NCBI GenBank assembly: GCA_019347995.1
Contig: JAHWKH010000181.1
Location: 1-5,654 of the forward strand
Direction: 5' to 3'
Source of the DNA: Gemmatimonadota bacterium
GTDB taxonomy: Bacteria > Gemmatimonadota > Gemmatimonadetes > Longimicrobiales > UBA6960
DNA: 5,654 bases
A model generated the notes under the pieces. The model was not told the DNA's origin, ran no database searches, and saw nothing but the letters and a program-made list of their open reading frames with translations. Positions 1 to 5,654 of this stretch are shown piece after piece (within the stretch, counting starts at the first letter, position 1; every line of letters starts with the position of its first letter). Made by a program: the position numbers and the translations under genes.

Positions 1-152
1 GCTTCGGCGCGGTGCGTCTCGTCGTGACCCTGACCGGCCCCGAGTCGGAGGAGCGTTACCAGCAGCTCCGCGAGGCCGTCGACGCGCACTGCCCGGTGCT
101 CGACCTCTTCGCCAACCCCACGCCCATCGCCGTCACCGTTCGCAAGGGCTGA
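1..152 (+). CDS. OsmC-family protein, C-terminal end (5' part outside the window)
   Basis: The first complete codon is at position 3, and the frame runs 49 residues to TGA at 150-152. It reads FGAVRLVVTLTGP, then a charged helix, then HCPVLDLFANPTPIAVTV and a short basic end. A beta-strand, a helix, a CPV motif and a final strand are the usual close of OsmC/Ohr-type proteins. The Cys of CPV is the second redox-active (peroxidatic-system) cysteine of that fold. Family members are cytoplasmic dimers that reduce organic hydroperoxides or related substrates. The first catalytic Cys and the N-terminal half lie outside the window, so OsmC, Ohr and YhfA-like subgroups cannot be told apart. A strong hairpin begins 9 nt after the stop, which suggests the transcript ends here and that this gene is not part of the downstream operon. 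Confidence 0.82.
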   Translation, partial: FGAVRLVVTLTGPESEERYQQLREAVDAHCPVLDLFANPTPIAVTVRKG

Positions 153-160
153 TTCGTCGT

Positions 161-188
161 CCCCGGCGCGGATTACTCCGCGTCGGGG
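161..188 (+). terminator. 12-bp hairpin after the OsmC-family gene, likely terminator
   Basis: Bases 161-172 (CCCCGGCGCGGA) pair with 177-188 (TCCGCGTCGGGG) around a TTAC loop. There are 11 Watson-Crick pairs and one G-U (166/183), with no bulge. It starts 9 nt past the OsmC stop. No T-run follows (the next bases are GCCGAGGCC), so it is not a textbook intrinsic terminator. GC-rich bacteria often use such hairpins without a clear U-tract, and it could work in both directions. The stem is too long and too regular to be an ordinary chance match. Confidence 0.55.
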
Positions 189-200
189 GCCGAGGCCGGC

Positions 201-1298
201 TTGCGCGCCCGGCGCGAGCGGCTCGGCGCCTTCGCCGGCTTCCGGGCCCGCGCCTGCCCGAGCCGGTCGCCGCTGCCCGGCAGACGGCGGCTCCCCGATG
301 CTTCGGCCGCCACCGCCGAGGAGGCGGAGGAGCACACCGTGCGCATGCTGGGCGTCTACCGGAAGTTCATGGAGCAGTGGATGGCCATGCCGGTGGTGAC
401 GGGCCTCAAGAGCGAGTCGGAGAAGTTCGCCGGCGCCGTGCGCAGCTACGCCCTGGAGGCCCTCATGCAGGACGACCGGGCGCTGCAGGCCGGGACGTCC
501 CACTTCCTGGGACAGAACTTCTCGAAGGCGGCGGGCCTCACGTTCCAGACCGAGGAAGGCGAGGAGGAGCACGCCTGGAGCACCTCATGGGGGGTCTCCA
601 CCCGTCTGGTGGGCGGGCTCGTGATGACCCACGGCGACGACGAAGGCATCGTCGTTCCGCCGAAGCTGGCCCCCACGCAGGTGGTGGTGGTGCCCATCAC
701 CGGCCGGGACGAGGCCAAGAACGCGATCGTCCACGAGAAGGCCGACGCCCTCAAGCGCATGATCCTCGACCAGGGCGTGCGCGTGAAGGTGGACCACAGG
801 GAGCACCTCTCCTCGGGCGCCAAGTTCTACGAGTGGGAGCGCAAGGGCGTCCCGTTCCGCGTGGAGGTGGGCCCCAGGGACATCGACAAGGAGCAGGCGG
901 TGCTGGTGCGCCGCGTGGCGGCCGAGCCCCGCGCCGGCGAGGCCGAGGGGAAGCGGAAGGAGTTCCTCCCGCAGCACCACCTCGTCTCCATGCTGCCGGA
1001 GCGGCTCGACCACTTCCAGCGGGCGCTGCTGGACGGGGCGCGGGCGCGCCGGGAGGCCAGCAGCCACCGGGGCGTCACCGACTGGGGCGAGATGAAGGAG
1101 ATCCTGGAGTCGAAGGGCGGCTTCGTCTACACGGGCTGGAGCGGCGATCCGGCGGTGGAGGCGCGGGCCAAGGAGGAGATGAAGGCGACGATCCGCGTCA
1201 TACCCGACGAGGAGTTCCGCTCGGAGACGCCTCCCGGGCGCTGCATCTCGGGTGAGGGAGACGCGAAGATGGAGGTGATCTGGGCCCGTGCGTACTGA
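201..1298 (+). CDS. proS: Prolyl-tRNA synthetase (type 3), 5'-truncated: N-terminal catalytic part missing
   Basis: ProRS charges tRNA-Pro with proline in the cytoplasm. Residues are numbered from the TTG at 201. Family-like sequence begins only at about residue 37 (ATAEEAEEHT, base 309 on). GLKSESEKFAG follows at 68-78, then GTSHFLGQNFSKA (98-110) of the active site, and class II motif 3 GVSTRLVGGLVMTHGD with its invariant Arg135. The anticodon-binding domain covers about 155-265. The type 3 C-terminal domain runs from about 280 to the end (GGFVYTGWSGDP, ATIRVIP, final WARAY). Type 3 enzymes are normally about 480-500 residues. The first ~140-150, with motif 1 and motif 2, are absent, and residues 1-36 are an Arg/Ala/Pro-rich stretch unlike the family. 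An in-frame TGA at 150-152 bars extension to the left. The TTG at 201 has no good ribosome site. GTG at 339 has GGAGGAG (326-332) 6 nt ahead and would give 319 residues, though those purines simply encode the Glu-rich ProRS segment. The cysteines that bind zinc in many relatives are missing from the C-terminal domain; Cys348 is the only one there. A product would lack aminoacylation activity unless the missing part is an assembly loss. Confidence 0.85.
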   Translation: MRARRERLGAFAGFRARACPSRSPLPGRRRLPDASAATAEEAEEHTVRMLGVYRKFMEQWMAMPVVTGLKSESEKFAGAVRSYALEALMQDDRALQAGTSHFLGQNFSKAAGLTFQTEEGEEEHAWSTSWGVSTRLVGGLVMTHGDDEGIVVPPKLAPTQVVVVPITGRDEAKNAIVHEKADALKRMILDQGVRVKVDHREHLSSGAKFYEWERKGVPFRVEVGPRDIDKEQAVLVRRVAAEPRAGEAEGKRKEFLPQHHLVSMLPERLDHFQRALLDGARARREASSHRGVTDWGEMKEILESKGGFVYTGWSGDPAVEARAKEEMKATIRVIPDEEFRSETPPGRCISGEGDAKMEVIWARAY

Positions 1299-1332
1299 CG
1301 GGGGTCCTCCCGGCTTCGAGGCCACGCCGCGC

Positions 1333-1336
1333 GAGG
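1333..1336 (+). promoter_or_regulatory. Ribosome binding site of lysA
   Basis: GAGG lies 5 nt before the ATG at 1342. It supports that start over the in-frame GTG at 1288, which lies inside proS and would add 18 residues not typical of LysA. Confidence 0.6.
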
Positions 1337-1341
1337 CGGCC

Positions 1342-2628
1342 ATGGTCCGTCCCTTTCCCCGCCTGGGCGGGGAGATCCATTGCGGGAGCGTGCCGATCAG
1401 CGAGCTCGCCGATCGCTACGGGACCCCCCTGTACGTGTACGACCTCGAGCTCGTCGAGGAGCGCTACAAGGCGTTCGCCCGGGCGTTCGACGAGGTGAAC
1501 CCGCTGGTGGCGTACTCGGTGAAGGCCAACGGCGGCCTCGCCATCCTGCACCGCCTCGCCAGCCTGGGGTCGGGCGCCGACATCGTGAGCCTGGGGGAGC
1601 TGTACCGGGCCCGGCGCGCCGGCATCCCCGCGGGAAAGATCGTCTTCGCGGGCGTGGCCAAGACGGTGGAGGAGATGCGGGCGGGGATCCACGAAGGGAT
1701 CTACGCGTTCAACGTGGAGGGGAGGGGGGAGCTGGAGCGGCTCGACGCCGTGGCCACGGAGATGGGAGCGAGGGCGCCGTTCGCGATCCGCGTGAACCCC
1801 GACATCCACTCGCCCACCCCCCACGAGTACACGCGCACGGGCCACGCCGAGAGCAAGTTCGGCGTGCCCGTGGACGAGGCCTACGCCCTCTACCGGTGGG
1901 CGCAGGGGCGGCCGCACCTGAAGGCCTGCGGCATCGACGTGCACATCGGCTCGCAGATCCTGGACCCGATGCCGTACTTCCGCGCCCTCTCCACCGTCGC
2001 GGACATGGCCGCCGACCTGCGGGGGATGGGGGCGGAGCTGCGCTTCGTCGACATCGGCGGCGGCTTCGGCGTGGGCTACGACGACGAGCCGGGCATGGTC
2101 ATCGCCGATCTGGCGCGGGCGCTCCTGCCCCTCCTGTCCAGCACGGGCCTGCGCCTCGTCGCCGAGCCGGGCCGGTTCATCGTGGGGGAGGCGGGGGCGC
2201 TGGTTACGCGCGTGCAGTACGTGAAGCGCGCCGGCCACAAGACGTTCGTGATCGTGGACGGCGGCATGACCGAGCTCATCCGTCCGAGCCACTACGGCGG
2301 CTACCACGCCATCGAGCCGGCCGTCGAATCCGACGACACGGGCGGCGCCGACGAGGTGCTGGTGGACGTGGTGGGCCCCATCTGTGAGTCGGGTGATTTC
2401 CTGGCCCGGGACCGCCCGCTCCGGATTCCCGCGGCCGGCGAGCTCCTGGTCGTCAAGACCGCCGGGGCGTACGGGTTCGCCATGGCGTCGAACTACAACG
2501 CCCGCCGGCGCCCCGCCGAGGCGCTGGTGGACCGGGGCGACGTGTATCTCGTGCGCCGCCGCGAGTCGCTGGAGGACCTGGTGCGGGGCGAGGTGATTCC
2601 CTGGGAAGGATCTCCGGAAGGCTCCTGA
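1342..2628 (+). CDS. lysA: Diaminopimelate decarboxylase LysA
   Basis: This PLP enzyme turns meso-diaminopimelate into L-lysine and CO2, the last step of lysine synthesis, in the cytoplasm. With the ATG at 1342 it has 428 residues, close to the usual 415-430. It is a fold-type III (alanine-racemase-like) decarboxylase. The N-terminal TIM barrel carries the PLP Lys61 in [15 protein letters not shown] at 201-205, the phosphate-binding GGGFGVGY at 239-246 and EPGRF at 275-279. The C-terminal beta-barrel has CESGD at 348-352, whose Cys acts in the partner subunit's active site, and [12 protein letters not shown] at 375-386 with the PLP-contacting Tyr377. All expected catalytic residues are present. 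The HIGSQ and CESGD forms fit DAP decarboxylase better than ornithine/arginine or carboxynorspermidine decarboxylases. The gap to proS is 43 nt, and guaA begins 19 nt after the stop. A longer form from GTG 1288 would overlap proS by 11 nt and is less likely. Confidence 0.95.
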   Translation: MVRPFPRLGGEIHCGSVPISELADRYGTPLYVYDLELVEERYKAFARAFDEVNPLVAYSVKANGGLAILHRLASLGSGADIVSLGELYRARRAGIPAGKIVFAGVAKTVEEMRAGIHEGIYAFNVEGRGELERLDAVATEMGARAPFAIRVNPDIHSPTPHEYTRTGHAESKFGVPVDEAYALYRWAQGRPHLKACGIDVHIGSQILDPMPYFRALSTVADMAADLRGMGAELRFVDIGGGFGVGYDDEPGMVIADLARALLPLLSSTGLRLVAEPGRFIVGEAGALVTRVQYVKRAGHKTFVIVDGGMTELIRPSHYGGYHAIEPAVESDDTGGADEVLVDVVGPICESGDFLARDRPLRIPAAGELLVVKTAGAYGFAMASNYNARRRPAEALVDRGDVYLVRRRESLEDLVRGEVIPWEGSPEGS

Positions 2629-2638
2629 CCCTCTTCAC

Positions 2639-2642
2639 GAGG
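2639..2642 (+). promoter_or_regulatory. Ribosome binding site of guaA
   Basis: GAGG lies 5 nt before GTG 2648. It supports this GTG as the start; the codons after it lead directly into the conserved [13 protein letters not shown] beginning of GuaA. No ATG fits near by. Confidence 0.6.
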
Positions 2643-2647
2643 CACGT

Positions 2648-4201
2648 GTGCACGACCACGACCGCATCCTGATCCTCGACTACGGATCGCAGTTCACCCA
2701 GCTCATCGCGCGCCGCATCCGCGAGGAGCGCGTGTATTGCGAGATCCACCCCCCGGACCGCTCCCTGGCGTGGATCCGGGAATGGAATCCGAAGGGGATC
2801 GTCCTGTCGGGCGGTCCCTCCTCCGTGTACGACCCGGACGTGCCCGCCGCCGAGCCCGGGCTCCTCGACCTGGGCTTCCCCCTGCTGGGGATCTGCTACG
2901 GCATGCAGCTCATCGCCCACCTCGAGGGCGCGAAGGTCGTCCCGGGCAAGCGCGAGTACGGCCGCGCCGAGCTGCGGGTGGAAGACGCCAGCGGCGTCTT
3001 CGACGGCTTCTCGTCGGAGGAAGCGACGGTGGTGTGGTGCTCCCACGGCGATCACGTGGACACGCCCCCGGAGGGCTACCGGGTCCTGGCCTCCACCGAG
3101 ACGCTGCCGGTGGCGGCGTTCGCCGACGCGGCCCGCGGCATCTACGGGGTGCAGTTCCACCCCGAGGTCGCCCACACCGTCCGGGGCGACGAGGTGCTGT
3201 CGAACTTCCTCTTCGGCGTGTGCGGCTGCTCTCCCACGTGGACCGCGGGCGCGTTCATCGAGGACACCGTCGATGCGGTGCGGCGCCAGGTGGGCGAGGA
3301 CACGCACGTCATATGCGGCCTCTCCGGCGGCGTGGACTCCTCCGTCGCCGCGGCCCTCGTGCACAGGGCCGTGGGCGATCGCCTGACCTGCGTGTTCGTG
3401 GACAACGGGCTGCTACGCAAGCACGAGCGCGAGAGCGTGGAGCGCACCTTCCGCAAGCACATGCACATCGAGCTCGTGGTGGTGGACGCCCGCGAGCGCT
3501 TCCTCACGGCGCTCGACGGGATCGTGGACCCCGAGGAGAAGAGGAGGAAGATCGGCAACACCTTCATCCGCGTCTTCGAGGAGGCGGTCCGGGACGCCGG
3601 CTCGGGCGCGCGCTTCCTGGTGCAGGGGACCCTCTATCCCGACGTGATCGAGTCGGTGAGCCCCCACGGAGGCCCCTCGGCCACCATCAAGACGCACCAC
3701 AACGTGGGCGGCCTTCCCGAGGACATGCCCTTCGAGCTGATCGAGCCGCTGCGCGAGCTGTTCAAGGACGAGGTGCGCCACGTGGGCCGGGAGCTGGGGC
3801 TGCCGGAGGAGTTCGTGGGACGCCATCCCTTCCCGGGGCCGGGCCTTGGCATCCGTGTGCTGGGCGAGGTCAACGAGGAGCGCCTGGCGGTGCTGCGCGA
3901 CGCCGATGCCATCTACCTCGAGGAGATCCGCGCCGCCGGCCTCTACGACGAGATCTGGCAGGCCTTCGCCGTGCTGCTGCCGGTCCGGTCGGTGGGCGTC
4001 ATGGGCGACAGCCGCACCTACGAGAACGTCGTGGCGCTGCGGGCCGTGACCTCCCGCGACGGCATGACCGCCGACTGGTATCCCTTCCCCCACGACGTGC
4101 TGGGACGGATGAGCACGCGCATCATCAACGAGGTGGCCGGAGTGAATCGCGTGGCGTACGACGTGAGCTCCAAGCCGCCGGCGACCATCGAATGGGAGTG
4201 A
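2648..4201 (+). CDS. guaA: GMP synthase (glutamine-hydrolysing) GuaA
   Basis: GuaA makes GMP from XMP, ATP and glutamine, the last step of guanine nucleotide synthesis, in the cytoplasm. The 517 residues match the usual 510-525 of the two-domain bacterial form. Residues 1-190 are the class I glutamine amidotransferase: [11 protein letters not shown] at 9-19, the oxyanion segment [10 protein letters not shown] (53-62), nucleophile Cys83 in GICYGMQ, and His171 and Glu173 in GVQFHPEV. Residues about 200-395 are the ATP pyrophosphatase domain with the PP-loop SGGVDSS (226-232), [11 protein letters not shown] (326-336) and [11 protein letters not shown] (347-357). The C-terminal dimerisation and XMP-binding domain starts near [15 protein letters not shown] (393-407) and ends in the classic [14 protein letters not shown]. 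No key residue is missing and no frameshift is seen. The start is GTG. It sits 19 nt after lysA and 19 nt before the next gene, so it is most likely co-transcribed with both. No riboswitch-like leader is present in the short gap. Confidence 0.97.
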   Translation: MHDHDRILILDYGSQFTQLIARRIREERVYCEIHPPDRSLAWIREWNPKGIVLSGGPSSVYDPDVPAAEPGLLDLGFPLLGICYGMQLIAHLEGAKVVPGKREYGRAELRVEDASGVFDGFSSEEATVVWCSHGDHVDTPPEGYRVLASTETLPVAAFADAARGIYGVQFHPEVAHTVRGDEVLSNFLFGVCGCSPTWTAGAFIEDTVDAVRRQVGEDTHVICGLSGGVDSSVAAALVHRAVGDRLTCVFVDNGLLRKHERESVERTFRKHMHIELVVVDARERFLTALDGIVDPEEKRRKIGNTFIRVFEEAVRDAGSGARFLVQGTLYPDVIESVSPHGGPSATIKTHHNVGGLPEDMPFELIEPLRELFKDEVRHVGRELGLPEEFVGRHPFPGPGLGIRVLGEVNEERLAVLRDADAIYLEEIRAAGLYDEIWQAFAVLLPVRSVGVMGDSRTYENVVALRAVTSRDGMTADWYPFPHDVLGRMSTRIINEVAGVNRVAYDVSSKPPATIEWE

Positions 4202-4209
4202 GCCGCCCC

Positions 4210-4214
4210 GGAGG
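4210..4214 (+). promoter_or_regulatory. Ribosome binding site of the TreT-like gene
   Basis: GGAGG lies 6 nt before ATG 4221. A GTG directly in front (4218-4220) is in the same frame but only 3 nt from GGAGG, so ATG is the better start. Confidence 0.6.
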
Positions 4215-4220
4215 CGCGTG

Positions 4221-5654
4221 ATGGCCCGTCGAGTCGAGGTGCGGGACGGCAGGACCCTGGAGGCGTACGAATCGGTCGCGCACCTGGCTCCGGCGGTCGG
4301 CCGTCTGCGGGGCGTGGCCGCGCGGGTGGTCCCCCGGCTGGAGGGCCGCACCGTCTGGATGGTCAACTCAACCGAGAAGGGCGGCGGGGTGGCGGAGATG
4401 CTGCCCGGCGTCGTGACCCTGCTGAGGGACCTGGGGGTCGCCACGGAGTGGGTGGTGCTCGAGAGCGACGACCCGGCGTTCTTCCCCCTCACCAAGAACC
4501 TCCACAACCTCATCCACGGCGCCGGGCGGCCCGATCTCGGCCCCGGCGACCGTCATCGCTACGAAGCGGTCGTGCGCCAGAACGCCCGCCGGATGCGTCC
4601 GTGGCTGGCGCGCGGCGACGTCCTGGCGGTCCACGACCCCCAGCCGATGGGTCTCGCGAGCGCGCTGGAGGACGTGGGGCTGCACGCGCTCTGGCGCTGC
4701 CACATCGGCCTGGACGCCGCCACGCCCGAGACCCGGGCGGCGTGGACGTTCCTGGCCCCGTACGCCGCCGCGTACCGGCGCGCGCTCTTCTCGGCGCCGG
4801 AGTACGTTCCGGACCTCTTCGCCGGGCGGGCGTCGGTGCTCTTCCCGGCGCTGGACCCGCTGGCGCACAAGAACCGCGACCTCTCGCTCCACAAGCTCGT
4901 GGGCGTCCTGGCCAACGCCGCCCTCGCGGCGGCGCCCACGCCCGTGCTCCCGCCCATGTACCCGCACGTCGCGGAGCGCCTGCAGCCCCACGGGGCGTAC
5001 GCGCCGGCCAACATGTCCGAGGACATCGGGCTGCTGACGCGTCCCATCGTCACGCAGATCTCGCGCTGGGACGCCCTCAAGGGGTGGAGGCCCCTGCTGG
5101 ATGCCTTCGTATGCCTCAAGGAGAGGGCGCGCGAGGAGCGGGCCGCCCGTGACGAGGGCCCCGTCCACCGTCGGCGCCTCGACCTGGTGCGCCTCGTGCT
5201 GGCCGGTCCCGAGCCCGCGGCCGTGGAGGACGACCCCGAGAGCAGGGAGGTGCTGGAGGGGCTCGAAGCGCGCTATCTGGAGCTCCCGCCCCACATACAG
5301 CGGGACGTGGCGCTGCTGGCACTGCCGATGGCGGACCGGGCCCAGAACGCCCTCATGGTGAACGCCCTCCAGAGCTCCAGCTCCGTCGTCGTCCAGAACT
5401 CGATCCGGGAGGGGTTCGGCCTCACCGTGACCGAGGGCATGTGGAAGGGGGTCCCGGTGCTCACCAGCGCCAAGGCGTGCGGCCCCCGGCACCAGGTGCG
5501 CGACGGCATCGACGGCCGGCTCGTGCACGACCCGGCGGACGTGGAGGAAGTGTGCGGGACGCTGGACGCCATGCTGCGCGCCTCCGAGGACCGGGACCGC
5601 TGGGGCCGCAACGCCCAGCGGCACGTCCACGACCGCTTCCTGATCTTCAGCCAG
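4221..5654 (+). CDS. GT4 glycosyltransferase, trehalose synthase (TreT)-like, 3' end outside the window
   Basis: The frame stays open for 478 codons to the window edge, with nearly all of the protein visible. Residues 44-60 (TVWMVNSTEKGGGVAEM) and TKNLHNLIHG (91-100) match the start of TreT-type transferases. VHDPQPMGLA (137-146), WRCHIGLD (158-165), PALDPLAHKNRDLS (209-222) and TQISRWDALKGW (278-289) follow the same family. The C-terminal Rossmann half has the donor-sugar signature REGFGLTVTEGMWKGVPVL (396-414), with the two Glu residues of the EX7E motif at 397 and 405. There is no signal peptide or membrane segment, so it should be cytoplasmic. TreT joins glucose from an NDP-glucose to glucose to give trehalose, and relatives in the same clade include trehalose phosphorylases, so the exact substrate is inferred. 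The region between PALDPLAHKNRDLS and ISRWD is longer than I would expect for archaeal TreT (about 410 residues). CGPRHQVRDGIDGRL at 420-434 also differs from the usual GG-rich stretch there, which suggests a distinct bacterial subgroup. It is the last visible gene of the proS-lysA-guaA run. Confidence 0.8.
   Translation, partial: MARRVEVRDGRTLEAYESVAHLAPAVGRLRGVAARVVPRLEGRTVWMVNSTEKGGGVAEMLPGVVTLLRDLGVATEWVVLESDDPAFFPLTKNLHNLIHGAGRPDLGPGDRHRYEAVVRQNARRMRPWLARGDVLAVHDPQPMGLASALEDVGLHALWRCHIGLDAATPETRAAWTFLAPYAAAYRRALFSAPEYVPDLFAGRASVLFPALDPLAHKNRDLSLHKLVGVLANAALAAAPTPVLPPMYPHVAERLQPHGAYAPANMSEDIGLLTRPIVTQISRWDALKGWRPLLDAFVCLKERAREERAARDEGPVHRRRLDLVRLVLAGPEPAAVEDDPESREVLEGLEARYLELPPHIQRDVALLALPMADRAQNALMVNALQSSSSVVVQNSIREGFGLTVTEGMWKGVPVLTSAKACGPRHQVRDGIDGRLVHDPADVEEVCGTLDAMLRASEDRDRWGRNAQRHVHDRFLIFSQ

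Noticed and set aside
1288..1341. Upstream in-frame GTG start for lysA (18 extra residues)
   Set aside because: The extra residues (MRTDGGPPGFEATPREAA) do not resemble LysA, they overlap proS, and the ATG at 1342 has a GAGG at the right distance.
1198..2307. Minus-strand open frame of 369 codons opposite lysA
   Set aside because: It is an antisense shadow caused by third-position GC bias. LysA on the plus strand accounts for the region in full.
2630..2642. Small hairpin CCTC/GAGG that would cover the guaA ribosome site
   Set aside because: It has only four base pairs over a 5-nt loop, too weak to call a control element, and it is expected by chance around any GAGG.
2737..4221. Plus-strand open frame of 494 codons in another frame within guaA
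   Set aside because: It is an Arg/Gly/Ala-rich out-of-frame reading of GuaA, typical for GC-rich DNA.
3413..4513. Minus-strand open frame of 366 codons across guaA and the next gene start
   Set aside because: It overlaps well-supported plus-strand genes and shows no family motif.
4368..5630. Long minus-strand open frame of 420 codons opposite the TreT-like gene
   Set aside because: It is the antisense shadow of a clear GC-rich coding region. Its translation is His/Arg/Val-rich and low in complexity, with no recognisable domain, while the plus strand shows many family motifs.
1..5654. tRNA, rRNA, CRISPR, insertion sequence, phage or toxin-antitoxin content
   Set aside because: No tandem or direct repeats, transposase-like frames, attachment-type repeats or tRNA-like sequence were seen by eye. 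Nearly all of the window is taken up by housekeeping coding sequence.

Overview
The window is GC-rich bacterial DNA, tightly packed, with all recognisable genes on the + strand. The third codon positions are strongly G/C-biased. No RNA gene, mobile element, CRISPR array or phage gene was seen. The mix of an archaeal/eukaryote-type (type 3) prolyl-tRNA synthetase, a bacterial LysA and a two-domain GuaA fits a high-GC bacterium, for example Gemmatimonadota or a similar environmental lineage. That placement is a guess from gene content; nothing in the sequence fixes it.

Layout, left to right. (1) 1-152: the C-terminal end of an OsmC-family protein. (2) 153-200: a short gap holding a near-perfect 12-bp hairpin, probably the terminator of the OsmC gene. 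(3) 201-1298: an open frame whose last ~328 codons are the C-terminal two thirds of ProRS. The N-terminal catalytic part (motif 1, motif 2 and the segment leading to them) is absent, and about 100 unrelated bases stand in its place. (4) 1342-2628: complete lysA (diaminopimelate decarboxylase). (5) 2648-4201: complete guaA (GMP synthase). (6) 4221 to the window end: a GT4 glycosyltransferase of the trehalose synthase (TreT) type, cut off by the window edge.

From proS to the glycosyltransferase the genes are co-directional with gaps of 43, 19 and 19 nt, each start preceded by a GAGG-type ribosome binding site, so one transcript is likely. The jobs are housekeeping: tRNA charging, the last step of lysine synthesis (and DAP use), and the last step of GMP synthesis. 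A disaccharide or compatible-solute glycosyltransferase follows.

I see no convincing undescribed system. The one real anomaly is the left 310 bases. There the ProRS homology stops abruptly and the sequence in front of it looks as if it belongs to something else. This is either a deletion or rearrangement in the organism or an assembly chimera.
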